Part shown: positions 24,432 to 38,060 of the stretch, one piece after another
How the letters are laid out: each line of letters opens with the position of its first letter
Numbering within the stretch: the stretch's first letter is position 1
NCBI GenBank assembly: GCA_026874595.1
Contig: CM049314.1
Coordinates: 16,544,729 to 16,608,728, forward strand
From: Sipunculus nudus
Taxonomy: Eukaryota > Annelida > Sipuncula > Golfingiida > Sipunculidae
Length of the DNA stretch: 64,000 bases
Direction of reading: 5' to 3'
The notes under the pieces: model-generated
Seen by the model: only the letters and a program-made list of their open reading frames with translations
What the model was told of the DNA's origin: nothing
The model's database searches: none
Position numbers and translations under genes: made by a program

Positions 24432-26636
24432 TTATCCAGCAATTTGACTTAATCTTGCAATGTTTGGTTCACAAGCATATCATTGTAGCTTGATTTTGAG
24501 ACTGAATTTTTAAGGTGCTTCTGGAACAGTTTATTTTTACGTTCACAAAAATTTGACTGGTTAGTGTTATTGGCAGAAAGGAATGAAACAAACACTTCAC
24601 ACAGGTTAGGGTTTTTCCACTGCTTTTGTCACATTATCAGTAATTCTATATAAAAAAAAAGCGATGAAGGATCCCATATAGCCACATGTTAGTGTGACCA
24701 ATCTCAGGCTTGCCGGCTCAAGTAAAGTGAAATCAGCTGGACATGTTGTCTGATTTAGTGGACTTCTCAGCTTGATACATAAAGAATTCAGGTCTTCACC
24801 AGGAAACCAGAGCCATATGCTCAAGAAGGTCCCTTTGCACATATTGATTTTGTGGTCACAGCTTGGCAGCCATAAGGGAAGCTGGGGGACAATCTGATGA
24901 ATTAAACCATGTGAGCTTATATAATCACAATGTCAAGACAAATTAAGGTAAAAAATAATAATTAATCTATGGCAGCAACCTGTTGCTGACCTACATATGC
25001 CTAAAATGTATATTTTAGGTGTATTTTAGTGGGTTGTTTAGTGCTATCATTCCAGTTCGTTGTCTTATAGTAACTGTCTGTGCTTTCAGGATATCAGGCC
25101 ATTTCTTCGGATCTGTTAACATTTTCACAATTTGTAAATAGTTTTAACTCTTTGTTTACTGAGGTCTGTTCTGTATTTTCTAATTTAAAATTGTACAAGA
25201 TAATTTGGCATTGGCCTATAAGAAGAATACTGTATATTTATGCCACTAAGGTTACCGGTTCTTTGTTTAATGTTGGCTGTATAAACAGTTAACACCTTAG
25301 CATTTTAATTACAAACAGGAAAATTCAGGGGGGTCTTGCCGGGTACTGTTTTTGCCTTTTCCTGCTCAAGTTCAATCTTTCTCTGTATTAATTAATTCAG
25401 TGTACCTGTCTTGTACCTGGTATTCTCAGTTGTGGTCATTTGTCTTTCTATCTCTAATTTTCTACAAATTGCGATTTAAGTCCCTTTCTCTAATGCTTAA
25501 GTTTTTCCTTTAATTTTTGTGCCAGTGTTATCTTTTTTCCAGTTGTTTCAGGTTTATCCTATCCATGTGGTGTACATGTTACTGATTTTACCAGTGTTCT
25601 TTTATTTTAGCTCTATGTAATTTCCCTAGTGTCTCAGACTTGTTGCTGTTTCATATCTAATTTAATCCTTTCTATTGTGGTGCCAGATTTGTCACACTCG
25701 CCTTGTACCGTTTTAGTCTTTTCTTAAATTTTGACATTTTTTCATGTTTCTCCATCCTCAGGTCTGTAGTTTCAGCATCTTCTTCATTGTTGTTTACTAG
25801 TCCTGTGGTTTATTGGTAAGTGGGTGAGTGATTCTGAGTCAGGGTTGTGTTGCTGTCCTGGTGACAGTGGCAGGTTATGTATCATTCACTACGTTCATCC
25901 AGATCGGGAAATGAGCTATTATGATACCATGCTTGCTGTTACACTGGAGCCTCAGCCTAATCCAGGGGCATGCCTGGTGTACAGTAACATTACCCTGGGA
26001 CTGGTGAAGACGGTCTGTCACATGGTCAGTCTGTGTGATGAATCACGGTCTGTTACACATTGCCTGGCCTGCAGTAAGGCTGTCAGTGTGCATGTATGTC
26101 TGTATCTATACAGTTGTCTCTCTATTTGTTGAACTATGCTGCTTCTAAACAATGTATGATACATGTATAAATATGTTAGATTTGTGAGTATACATATATC
26201 TTCATATATATATACAGTTTATCATATAAATACTTATATGAGGTGTATTGTGGGAGTACTGATGAGCTGCTACTGCTGTACTTGTTACCTTCTATTACCT
26301 ACTTAAAAAGTGCAGGGGTTATGCGGGTTTTAGAAAACCTGGAAAATCATGGAACTTAAAATTTAAAATTCAAGACATGGATATTTTTGCTATGTACTCC
26401 ACAGGGGATGTTAAGGGAAATTAAGTCTCTGTATTTCCTGAATACTTAGCAGGCCTTCATGCACTGTTTCTCTATAGTCAGATTTTAAAAATTAAATTGT
26501 ATTCTGTTAAAACTAAAAGCTTTCAGTATTGCAAGTGTTGCACATCCATTGGGGAAACAGATGTGATATTTAAGGACTATAAGATAAATGGGTGATAACT
26601 GAATATTTATATGAAATAAGTGGGTTAAATATTTTT
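24432..26636 (+). other. Intron 1, pyrimidine-rich stretch, no gene
   Basis: About 25330-25800 is strongly T/C-biased on the + strand with little else. An ORF at 25824-26132 (102 codons) follows it, but it has no recognised domain and no splice context that I trust. Confidence 0.35.
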
Positions 26637-27764
26637 ATGACCACGCCACAAAGTGGCTGGGGCATATAGCTTTACCCGTGTCCGTCATTCCGTCCTTCCG
26701 TCATTCCGAAATCAAACAGTTGTACAGACTTTTTTTCGCAATGCCTGCAGATATTGGCCTGATTTTTTAGGTGTGTGGGCAGATATAGACCAGTTACAGA
26801 TAGAGTTCGCGTTTCGTCCCGGTTGACCTACTTTTAACCGTTTTACGGCTCCTAAACTTAGAAAATTTCATGAAAAATGGAAATTTTCATGACAAATACA
26901 CATGTACGGACTTTTTTTCGCAATGCCTGCAGATATTGGCCTGATTTTTGGTGTGTAGGCAGATAATGACCAGTTACAGGTCGAGTTCGCGTTTCGTCCC
27001 AGTTTACGTACTTTTGACTGTTTTACAGCTCCTAAACTTAGAAAACTTCATGAAAAATAGAAATTGTCATGACAAATACACATGTACGGACTTTTTTTCG
27101 CAATGCCTGCAGATATTGGCCTGATTTTTGGTGTGTGGGCAGATAATGATCAGTCACAGATCGAGTTCCCGTTTCGTCCCGGTTGACCTACTTTTGAATG
27201 TTTTACGCCTCCTTAACTTAGAAAATTTCATGAAAAATATAAATTTTCATGACAAATACACATGTACAGACTTTTTTTCGCAATGCCTGCAGATATTGGC
27301 TTGATTTTTTTAGTGTGGGCAGATAATGACCAGTTACAGATCGAGTTTCCGTTTTGTCCCAGTTGACTTACTTTTGACCATTTGACTGCTCCTGAACTTA
27401 GAAAGTTTCATGAAAAATAGAAATTTTCATAACAAATGCATATGTACGGACTTTTTTCCTCAATGCCTGCAGATACCACCCTGATTTTTTATGTGTGGGC
27501 AGAGTTACAGATCGAGTTCGCGTTATGTCCCGGTTGACCTACTTTTGATTGTTTAACGGCTCCTAGGCTCCTAAACAGAGAAAATTTCATGAAAGACATT
27601 TTGGTGTTGCTTTTTGGTGTTGCTTGATAATGACCTGTTACAGATCGAGTTTGCATTTTGTTCTTGTTGACCTACTTTTGACCATACGACACCTTTTTCA
27701 AAATTTAACAAATGTTTCCTATTTGCCCCAGGCGGGGGCATTTATGTCGTTCCAACACATCTAG
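26637..27764 (+). mobile_element. Pearl-like element with 180-bp tandem core
   Basis: The left end has GTGGCTGGGGCATATAG (about 26653) and a (CCGT/TTCCGTCA) run at about 26681-26707. The core repeats at a 180-bp period: CTTTTTTTCGCAATGCCTGC recurs at 26911, 27091 and 27271, with diverged units at 26729 and 27451. The right end has TTTGCCCCAGGCGGGGGCAT (27723-27742), a GCCCC/GGGGC hairpin, then ACACATCTAG ending at 27764 before a T-run. CTGGGGCA and TGCCCCAG are inverted copies. Short ends, a microsatellite and a tandem core of this size are the described plan of bivalve pearl elements, which are related to DINE-1/Helentrons. There is no coding capacity. Confidence 0.75.
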
Positions 27765-28520
27765 TTTTATCCATTTGTCATTAAGTTTGGAACAGAATTT
27801 TATATATAATTTGGGCCCTTGAAGAAATTTTATAAGGTCCTTGAAAGTCCTTGAAATGTCCTCAGATTTTAAAAAGGTTAATGAAATTCTCAACTCGGGG
27901 ATTTGCATAAAGAGTAGCTGTAGCTTTTGACGGTTTCTCCGTCAGCAGTCTTAATGTAAGTCCCTGAGTTGAGAATTTTACTAACCTTCATTTAATCTCC
28001 AGGGAGAGGATTTAACATACATAGTTTTGTCCTCAAATTTGTATTTGTGTGGAGGTGCAGGACCCTTTAGGTGTTCCTGATGTTTTGTAATACCTTGGTT
28101 TTCATTTACCTTTACTGTGAACTTTTGGACTACATAAACCCATTCCTTAATGTTCTATGCAGCAGCCATATTTCAGTGATGCCCCTGTTATGGAATGAGG
28201 CTGTTACCAGCATCTGTCATTTACTAGTTTGTCAAGATACGTTTTTTTCAATGCATGTAAATTGTCACTCAATAGAGAGAAGCTCAAGGGTAACATATTG
28301 CTTATCTCACTCAGTGAAGATATGTATAATTCATTCTTCTGAATGTAACTCTTATATTTGGCAGCACATGCCTGCCATTAAATTACTGGGTTAATATTGA
28401 TAATCTTTTCAGAACATTGGCAGGTGACATTTTCTGGCATCTCGTTGATGCTAAACCAAGATGAAACTTCTACATAGATTCATTGCCATAAAATGTAACT
28501 TATTTTGATCATTAATTTTT
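27765..28520 (+). other. Intron 1, no feature recognised
   Basis: Short intronic stretch between the pearl-like and Helentron-like elements. The ORF at 28071-28394 shows no known motif. Confidence 0.35.
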
Positions 28521-30145
28521 AGCTCAGCTGACTATAAGTCATCTGAGCTATAGTCGTGGTCCATTGTCCTTCGTCCGTCCGTCTGTCTGTCTGTCCGTCC
28601 GTCTGTAAGACTGGCACGTTTCGACACCATTGGACCAAGAATCTGAAATTCGGCATACAGTTAGATGACCCCAAAATCTCCTACCATGCCAAAAATTTGG
28701 TCAATTGGACTTTGTTCCTTTGAGATATTAAGGAAAAACCTCAATGTTTTATTAGAAATCTATTTTCACACTTCAGGACTGCCTAATATCAAAACCACTC
28801 ATCTGGTTTTCTTCATATTTACCATAAATATTCCTCTATATAGTTCCTATGTACATGCCAGAAATAAAGTCAGAAATATTTAATTTAAAAAAGTTATGGG
28901 CCCAAACATAATGGACTTAATAAAAAAATCAGGAAAGATATTTGGTCACTTAAGACCAAAAGTGTTAAAGGTAGGGACTTTTTTTCAGTAACACAACTTT
29001 AATTAATCAAAGTTTAATTGTATACCAAATATTAGATCAAAATCTGTTAAATTTTTTTAAATATTGGCAAAAATATAAAATTGGTACCTTAAATTTTGCC
29101 CAACTTTGGCCAAGGCATGTTTTTTTCCTGTAAGTACTGTGGATTTAATGTTCACAGCATGTACACATAAGGATTTAATCTTTTTAAATTTGAAATTTGA
29201 AAATAAAAGCTGCAAAATTAGGCTAGTTATTGAATTTTTTTGGAGGCTCTTGTTGTATTCCCTTACATTGTCAAGCAGTCCACTTTGGTGACTGTAGGTC
29301 ATTCAGTGCAGCTCTCCCCACTGAGTTGAGCTTAATCAGGCTGTCTGCAGTTAATACCATACCACAGGGAGCCTTATTCTCTGGCAACCCCTGCTCACCC
29401 CCCCCCCCCCCCCCCCACCCCCACCCCACCCCCATTCTGTTGACAGACCTGTACTATGAACTAGATGAATCTTAAAATTAACATATTTTTCAGCAACGAG
29501 CAGTAACAACGGAGACCCCTCTCCCCACCCACCCCTTCAATATACAGGACTAAAATAAACAAGATGAATCTTATAATTTTAATGTTAAATAAATTCTTTT
29601 TGATGAGACTTGGACAATTTTGATTGTTTAAAAGAAAATAAATTCAGGAGTTTAATCCTAATATTCAAATGTGATAAAATATTAGGATCAAATGTAAGTG
29701 CAAACTGACAAGATTTAAGAAGATATAAATACTTTGTAGCATTTTATTCATATCTCTTAAAGTTGGCAGGGCCTAGGTGTGAATAACACTGTTAACTTAG
29801 TATTAAAATTAGGAATATTGGTCAAACTTTGTTGGATTAATTTTTAACTCGTATGGCCATATATTTAACTTTTGAAAACTTAATTATCTTCACACATTAT
29901 TTGTTTATGAAATGTTACTTTTATATAACACTTACCGTAGGCCTATTTTGTTCCCTCGGTGCATCACTAAATAGTGTAGCTCATTTCCTTTATCCTATAA
30001 TTTACAGAGTTTCATTTTAGCAAGGCCATTTTGTCATAGTTTTTCTAATGATAATATACATGAAAAACCAAAAGAAATAAAAATATTTTGCAGTTACTAA
30101 TATTTTCCAAAATTCAGCTGAGCGATGTGACCCATGGGTCCCTTG
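28521..30145 (+). mobile_element. Helentron-like element, copy 2 (best preserved)
   Basis: It starts AGCTCAGCTGACTATAAGTC after five Ts and ends TCAGCTGAGCGATGTGACCC, ATGGGTCCCTTG, before six Ts. GCTCAGCTGA and TCAGCTGAGC form the asymmetric inverted repeats. GACCCATGGGTC is a perfect 12-bp palindrome at the 3' end. A (CCGT/CTGT)n run lies at about 28568-28605 and a C-tract at 29398-29417, both at about the same offsets as in the copy at 539. The first 700 bp closely match copy 1. There is no transposition protein. Confidence 0.75.
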
Positions 30146-30615
30146 TTTTTTAATTAAGAAGGTAGATATACAATATCCAAATAAAATGAAAGCGATTTAC
30201 AAATTTATGCTTCAGGTTCATTGATCTAATAATCAATCAACAATTCTAAAGCCATCATACAACAATATCAGCATTCTTCAACTGAACATGCCCAACAGCT
30301 GTCAAGGACTGGTGCTATTTCTCAACAGTCAGTTAAGATAAAAGAAAATATCTGTGTAGGCCAGGAAAACTCATCTAGCTTTATACACCCACTGTTTTAT
30401 ACAGAAAGCCTAAACAGTCACTTACTCCCTATAGAAAAAATAAGGGCAAAGGTCAAGGATATATTTATCTGGTTTCTGTACTAGCTTGATATTTAGAATA
30501 TATTTATAACTAGGTTAACCCAAGAATCTACTTGTGTCCTGATAATATCTAATCAGACATGCAATATGTACAAATTGATGTGCTTCTATAAATGGTAGAT
30601 AATAATTAATATATA

Positions 30616-32374
30616 TGTGAAGGCCCAGATCGTGATCTGGACTGATCTTAGATCTGTCCAGCCCAGATTGCGATCGCAGTTTAGACCGGCCAGATTGTGA
30701 TCCTGCCTTTCTTGCTTCAGGATCGCAATCTGGGCTGGACAGATCTTAGATCTGTCCAGCCCAGATTACAATCCTAAAATTGACTAGCCCATATTGCGAT
30801 TCATGCTTTTACTATCACAGGAGTGAAACATTGGATTATTTCTTATTATTTCGTATTGCATGGTACCATTTTCCCATAATAAATACATTTATAATACAAG
30901 AAGGCACTTTTCACTCCTTCGTATCACAGTAGTGAAACATGGGATGTTTCACCAACTTATTTAGTTTTGCATTGTACCATTTCTTCATATTAAATACAAT
31001 TAAAGGCCTAATACAAATAGATTCATGCAAAAAATGCTGCTTGTTGAAAAAGGTAAAAAAAAAAACAATTTTAGGCAGTTGCTAAAATGCAAAGCCCATG
31101 TAAGTCATCATGCAATCCCAAGTAATTATTTTGAAATTAACCTTGAGGCTATCATCTAAATTTTATACTTTTATCCATCATGTGTGATTTATGAATTTAA
31201 AAAAAATCAATATTTTTTATAAACCTTAATAGTATGTATTATATATATTTGTTACCAGTAGTTGTTCTGCTTGACTCATTGGATTTGGTCTGATTAATTA
31301 GTTACCTATTCATGGTGCCTGGAATCCTGTGATCTTTCCATGTGCTTAATTAAACTGACTGATATGTTTTATAACTATAGCAAGCTATATTAAAATATTA
31401 ATTGTTGTGTTCTTTGATTCATGCCAACCAACCCCTTTCACAAAATTTGTCTACTATAAACATGAAAAAACATAATATGCATAACCATGTAATTCTATGA
31501 GTGCATTGGATAATATACAATCAGTGGGTTACATGCAACAAAGTGGCCCAATTTTGTAACGTACTCTTGAAGGGTTATAGACCATTTCATGATCTTTAAT
31601 GACGGAAGTCATATTTCAAACTCAAATCATTGAGATACTGTTTGATACCTTATATACCACTTTGTTTAATGCAACCCCTTTGTAACATGAATAAACAGTA
31701 TTTCAGATCCACTCTTACTTCTATAGGTCTGGCAATTGCACAGCATTTTTATGCTACTTTTATTATGCCTAAGTTCTTTTCCTTGAGATGTTTGTTATCA
31801 TCCACCTTGTAAGAAGTAGACTCACAGAGTTAATTTTTAAAATATAAAATTTTAGAGAGAAACATGTACAGAGATCCATATTGTTTATTGCTGCGATTGT
31901 AGACTTCCAAAGGGGAAAAGTGTATTGATGGAGCACACTTCAAGCACTGGTGCAACCACCATTTTCAAGGCTGAACAGATTGGTGCCAACCAACTACTAT
32001 TAACTGCCTAGATGTAGTATAATTGTATTGATTATGGGTAAATGGAACCATGCAATACTAAATGAGTTGGTAAAACATTCAATGTTTTACCTCGGTGATA
32101 GTAAAAGCATGGATCGCAATATGGGCTGGTCAAGTTTAGGATTGCAATCTCAGCTGGACAGATCTTAGATCTGTCCAGCCCAGATTGCTATCCTGAAGCA
32201 AGAACAACAGGATCGCAATCTGGCCGGACTAAACTGCGATCGCAATCTGGGCTGGACAGATCTAAGATCTGGCCAGCCTGGATTGCGATCACAATTTGGG
32301 CCGGCCTGAACTGGGATCGCAATTTGGGCTGGACAGATCTAAGATCCGTCCAGAACGCAATCTGGGCCTTGACA
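30616..32374. mobile_element. Foldback element with long inverted arms made of palindromes
   Basis: Outer ends TGTGAAGGCCCAGAT (30616) and the complement of ATCTGGGCCTTGACA (ending 32374) are inverted. Both are flanked by ATATA, a possible target duplication. The left arm (30616 to about 30890) and right arm (about 32028-32374) are inverted copies. Both contain GGATCGCAATCTGGGCTGG and the palindromic core CTGGACAGATCTTAGATCTG, then CTTTTACTATCAC, AGTATTGCATGG-like and CCCATAAT motifs. The right arm holds extra core units. The inner 1.1 kb has no recognisable transposase; an ORF at 31630-31812 is unremarkable. Class unknown. Confidence 0.75.
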
Positions 32375-32461
32375 TATACATGCAGTTTAAATGTGTTTTC
32401 CGCACCGTGCTGAAGCATAGGATGACCAAGTTTCAAACTGATGTCTGTGATGGTTTATGGT

Positions 32462-33640
32462 TTATGGTGATTCGTTTGCCTCCTCTTGTATCTGACAGTT
32501 CTCTACATTTCTGGGTCTGTGGCCTGCTGGAGGTTGCCTTGTCTTGTATCTGACTGTTCTCTATATTCCTTGGTCTGTGGCCTGCTAGAGGTTGCCTTGT
32601 CTTGTATCTGACTGTTCTCTATATTCCTTGGTCTGTGGCCTGCTAGAGGTTGCCTTGTCTTGTATCTGACAGTTTTCTGCATTCCTCAATCCTGGGTCAG
32701 TGGCCTGCTGGAGGTTGCCTTGTCTTGTATCTGACAGTTCTCTACATTTCTGGGTAAGTGGCCTGCTGGAGGTAGCCTTGTCTTGTATCTGACAGTTCTC
32801 TTCATTCCTCAAACCTGGGTCAGTGGCCTGCTGGAGGTTGCCTTGTCTTGTATCTGACAGTTCTCTACATTCCTTGGTCAGTGGCCTGCTGGAGGTAGCC
32901 TTGTCTTGTATCTGACAGTTCTCTACATTCCTCAAACCTGGGTCAGTGGCCTGCTGGAGGTAGCCTTGTCTTGTATCTGACAGTTCTCTTCATTCCTTGG
33001 TCAGTGGCCTGCTGGAGGTAGCCTTGTCTTGTATCTGACAGTTCTCTACATTCCTCAAACCTGGGTCAGTGGCCTGCTGGAGGTTGCCTTGTCTTGTATC
33101 TGACAGTTCTCTTCATTCCTTGGTCAGTGGCGTGCTGGAGGTTGCCTTGTCTTGTATCTGACTGTTCTCTATATTCCTTGGTCAGTGGCCTGCTGGAGGT
33201 AGCCTTGTCTTGTATCTGACAGTTCTTTCATTCCTTGGTCAGTGGCCTGCTGGAGGTAGCCTTGTCTTGTATCTGACAGTTCTCTACATTCCTCAAACCT
33301 GGGTCAGTGGCCTGCTGGAGGTTGCCTTGTCTTGTATCTGACAGTTCTCTTCATTCCTTGGTCAGTGGCCTGCTGGAGGTTGCCTTGTCTTGTATCTGAC
33401 AGTTCTCTACATTCCTCAAACCTGGGTCGGTGACCTGCTGGAGGTAGCCTTGTCTTGTATCTGACAAGTCTCTACAATCCTGGGTCAGTGGCCTGCTGGA
33501 GGTTGCCTTGTCTTGTATCTGACAGTTCTCTACATTCCTTGGTCGGTGACCTGCTGGAGGTAGCCTTGTCTTGTATCTGACAGTTCCGTATATTCCTAGG
33601 TCAGTGGCCTGCTGGAGGTAGCCTTGTCTTTTTTCTAACA
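32462..33640. repeat. Minisatellite, alternating 58- and 65-bp units
   Basis: About 20 units share GGCCTGCTGGAGGTTGCCTT and GTCTTGTATCTGACAGTTCT. They differ in a linker: short units have CATTCCTTGGTCAGTG and long ones CATTCCTCAAACCTGGGTCA. The 7-nt difference makes 58- and 65-bp units that often alternate. On the minus strand this leaves long stop-free stretches (116 and 96 codons) of repeated CQIQDKATSSRP and ELSDTRQGNLQQATDP. There is no sign of a gene around them, so the open frames are attributed to the repeat. Confidence 0.9.
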
Positions 33641-36600
33641 ATCATCCTTTTTCCTAGCAGGGTTCCTGTTTGGGCCTGCCTGGTCTAGTAACTGATAGAT
33701 AATAGCTCTTGACAGGTCTTGCCAGAATCTGATGTCAGATAAACGGCACTGTAAAGCACTAAGGGGAGCCCTTAGATACTAACGTTTATCTAGGGCATGG
33801 TGGATCTTGTTGTTTTATAGGAAACGGGAATACATAATATTACTTCATCTGCATGATTGAGCTCTATATATATATATTATCCTGATTTTGTTAAATTGAC
33901 CATTATTCAGACACAAAACTGATAATTTTAAAAGCTTGTCAATAACATGGCTACCTAATTAAATACACATGTATAGGTAACTATTGTAGTTGTTGTGGGA
34001 TCTTTTGTGTGGGGAATTAGCAAAACACAAACAATAAGTCCTCAAGTGGTAGAGACTTTGGTGTATTAATTCAGTAAATACATGTACACAGCATGCTGGT
34101 CAGATTCCAAGTCTGTCAAGCTCAGCAGTCAATTCAGATCTCTCCTGCTACCCAGACATCTGGCAGCATGATTATACTTTGACTCTGACACTACCAGGGT
34201 GACACTGATGAGCTGCTCATTAGTGAACACTGATAGGATCATGCCCAGATACATAAATTTACATTCTATTACAGCAGTTAACTTAAATCTGTGTTTCTTC
34301 ATGTTACTGACACATTATACAAAAACTAATTTATGAAATTAAATGAAACTTTACATCAACATGAAATGTGACCCAAAGACTATACATTTAGAAAATGGTA
34401 TCAAACTAACACATAGCTATTACTTACTGTAAAGGTTATTACAAAGTTTAAAACTTCAGCAGGCACAGAAAATCCACTTAAATCATAATTGCAGCACCAC
34501 TAAATAAGATACAAGGATGAAAGCAGAGTTATTTAAAGTTATAGGAATGTAGCAGTGTTCTTAATATGAAGCTAATATGTATAATACATACTGAGTAATT
34601 TTTAGGAGAATTATTATGGCCCAACAAACACACATACTGGGGGGGGAAATGTCCAGTGGTTGACCACATGGTGTCACACACTAGGAACATCTGGACTGGT
34701 CCATAGCATGGTTCTTCACATATAAAGTTAATAGTAAAACTTTAACATACACAATTAATTAACATCACTCAATTGAGCTCTACCACAAACACCAATAACT
34801 CCCTGAAAGTAAACATTTTATCAAAGAAATGACAAATGTGTCATCCCCACCCCAGAGGCTTTCCGTAGATGGTTTAATTGTTGCTTGTTTATTGTCTGGG
34901 GACATATTAAAAAGGTTTATAGTGAAGCCAATTTTGTTGGATTCCAGTGTCTTTCAATGACACATTTTCCTTCAGGTGGATACCTGGGGTTTCATTGTGT
35001 AATTTATAGACCTACATATTGAGCTGTACCTGACAGTCCATCATCAAGGATGAAGCTCATTTTGCATGTATGTGAAGCCATGATGTCAGCCTGGTACTAA
35101 TTAGTACTTCACCAAGCGTATGATGTCAGGCATTCCGGGTTCCTCCTGAAATGATTTTCATGTAGCTGTTTGAGCTATCAGACAAACATTGTGCTTGAAA
35201 AATTACATGTTGATGCTGTGCTGCTTCCATCCGCAGTTTTTACAGCGCAGCTGATTAGGCAGTACATCGGCTGGCTTTGAGAGTATTTATAACATGTGCT
35301 TGTTGGAGGGGTATGTGAAGATACTTTTACCTGTCTTATGTAAATGGGACTGAGAATCTGATTAGTCAGCTGTTTTTAACATTGATTACCATAACACACA
35401 GGTAATTATTAACCTGCTTATTATATACAAGGTACTGTCATACTGGTCAAACAGGTGTTTCTTTGAATGGAGTCACCTACTCTGACAGAATATGACAGTC
35501 TGTGCTGGCACTCAGGTAAAAATGGTAAATTTCCAGTGCTCACACTGAGGCAGAACTCAGGGTGTTTCTTTTCTTGGTGAGGGTATACATGTAGGCTTGT
35601 ATGTGCTTGCGAGTATGTGTTTATGTGTATTAAGCACCATTGTTGTTCATTTGACTTTTTCTGTGTTTATGTCAAGATGTGTTTCAAGACACTTAAACTT
35701 AAAAGTCTGATGGCTTTTGTCTTCAGTTTAAGTACATTGAGATTTATGAACATGAAATTTTAAATACAAGTAAATGAAATTCATAGAACACTTCACTGTG
35801 GAGTGCATTGATAATTAGTTCAAGGTAAATACATGTAAATTACATCACATCCTAAGTTTCCATGGTATCCATTATGTTTTCTGAGGAGTATCACTGCTCC
35901 ACATCTATCTGTTGGACAGGTTGCTGGTCCTATGGAAGGATGCGTTCTCACTAGATATACATCTTGTTTAGAATCCCAATGTAGGGGCATGGTTAGGATT
36001 TTTTTTTTCACTTTAACATTTGGACTTTTGAAAAGAACTTTTAGTGACCACCTAAGTAGTAGTGGTAGTATTTTATTATTAAAACATATTCGATGACTGA
36101 AAGGTTGAAAAAAGACCCAATTGATTAATGATTATTTTGTTTACAATCTAAATATCTGTGAAATATGCTGTAAAGAATTTAACCTGCAATATTGACCCTG
36201 TAAATTCAGTCTAACTTGTGCATCACACCTAAAGGTCAAGGTAATGGCATAGTTGTTGACATTTATTCGTTGCACAACGTGATGTATGTGCCCAGTCTTT
36301 CTATAATCTCTGACAGAATAAGAACATTCTGTCAGGATAATAGGATTACTTAGATTTGCATACATAATCGTTAATGAATGATTATGAAAAAATGCAACTG
36401 ATTGAATCAATTATGAAAGAAAACGGCCGATCATCAGTATAATTGATTAATTGGCCCACCACTACTTAGTACCTTCAAATTTTAAACTTTAGTTGATAGT
36501 TGCTCCCCTAAAATATAAACAGCTGATTTTTCGGTTGTACTTGGAGGCAATTATTGTATACAATACCTGCATACATGTTCTCAAAACCTGTCAGTTCTGA

Positions 36601-37010
36601 CATGCTTATGTGGCCCAGGTTTAAGTACAGCCTTGATTTGTGTACACTGTAATTGTTGATGGTCTTGTATGTAGTATGTCAGGTAGAAGAGTTCTGGCCA
36701 GCGGCCATTTCTAGTGTGTACAGGTTACAGTACAGTGTACAGGCCAGCCTGTGAGCCAAAGAGGATGTGGTCAGCTCTGTCTGGTAGTCTGGTTCATCCT
36801 GTGCTAACAGTGCATGGTGAAACATTTGTAGTTAGACATCCTTATTTATAACAGCTGTTTGTCATTGAGAAACTGACTTGGACTTATCCTAGAACTTCAT
36901 TCAGTGCTGGAACAAACTTTGTATTTTTATGTATTTATTTGGAACCTGATGTTCTCTTCACTGTAAATTAGGGTCCATATTGGCAGTTTTCAAAGTTATT
37001 TAAATTTTTT
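33641..37010 (+). other. Intron 1, no feature recognised
   Basis: AT-rich sequence with a G-tract at about 34640. Short ORFs on the minus strand (35820-36011, 36141-36410) have no recognised domain. I see no exon. Confidence 0.4.
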
Positions 37011-37157
37011 TAGTCCCCTGCCGTAAAAAGGGGTGAGAACTACTGAAATGGTCGGCGTCTGTCGTGCCGTCCATCTTACAGTCCAACCGTCCCGCTCCAT
37101 CACCGATGCCATACTTTCTTTGTTAAGCATAAGGCGGGGGACTGTTTGTGCGTCTAG
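37011..37157 (+). mobile_element. Miniature element with pearl-like ends
   Basis: Inverted ends TAGTCCCCTGCCG (37011) and AAGGCGGGGGACT (to 37142) are followed by GTGCGTCTAG ending at 37157. The order inverted repeat, then a short spacer, then CTAG is the same as in the elements at 26637-27764 and 62915-63805. It lacks a tandem core, so it may be an internally deleted relative. Confidence 0.5.
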
Positions 37158-38060
37158 ACCTTTATTTGTTAATGTGTATCATAATTAAGCAGAGATTGGA
37201 ACAATGTCAAGCCGCCTTGTTTGTGACAGTATAAATAATATATAAATTTACCACTGTCAAGTCAGAAAGAATGGTTCAAGTCGTGTATCTTTGATGTGCC
37301 AGCCTTATAACAGAGCAAACTGCCATCTATTGTACTTTTGCCCTCCCCTGTCTACACTCACATTAACGCAGTCCTACTTAACCTGATTTGATCTGCTTGA
37401 TCAGCTGAACATCATTTGAATTATACATCTCTCTATATACATGTATTCCAATCCTTCTGGTTTATTGTGTATTGACATACAATAGTTACTATTAATACCC
37501 TCACTCTGACCCATTCGTTTCAAGTTGGCGACATGTGCTCTTTCACTGTGACATCAGAGAGTGATTTGTCAAGCCATATTTATAGCTGTTCTTTGTCTTC
37601 ATAAATCTTAATCCCTGTATTAGCCCTGTGTTTACCTAGTAAGCTGCTGACCTTGTATCTGCTCTTATTAGAGGAGCAGACATAGTTTACAGGAGCCAGA
37701 ACTATTTCACCTTTTCTAACTGTGTGAAGCCTCTTAGGTCTGTATTTACATGGGGACCTTCCGGTGCGATATGGTTCAGTGTAAAGGTTGAAGTGACCAC
37801 AGTTTTAATGAGAATTTGTATGTGAGCATGGATTTTCATGGTAAGGCTATTTAATATTTAGCTCCAGCCAGTTACCACAGGAAAAAATAGTGTCCAATAC
37901 AATATTCACTACTAGTTACAAAGCATGTCCCCACACTCCATGGTACAAACTTAAATATAAGCCACAAAGCTTTCCTTCCATATATTGCCTGCTGACATCT
38001 AATTTAAACACATTACATGCTGACGGCTGATTCCTGCCTTCATCATAACATAACACATTG

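Noticed and set aside
25824-26132. 102-codon ORF containing QPNPG, reminiscent of 2A-like motifs in LINEs
   Set aside because: The residues needed for a 2A motif (DxExNPGP) are not present and no LINE domain adjoins it.
32585-32935. 116-codon open frame on the minus strand
   Set aside because: It consists entirely of minisatellite units and has no splice or start context; kept only as a low-interest finding.
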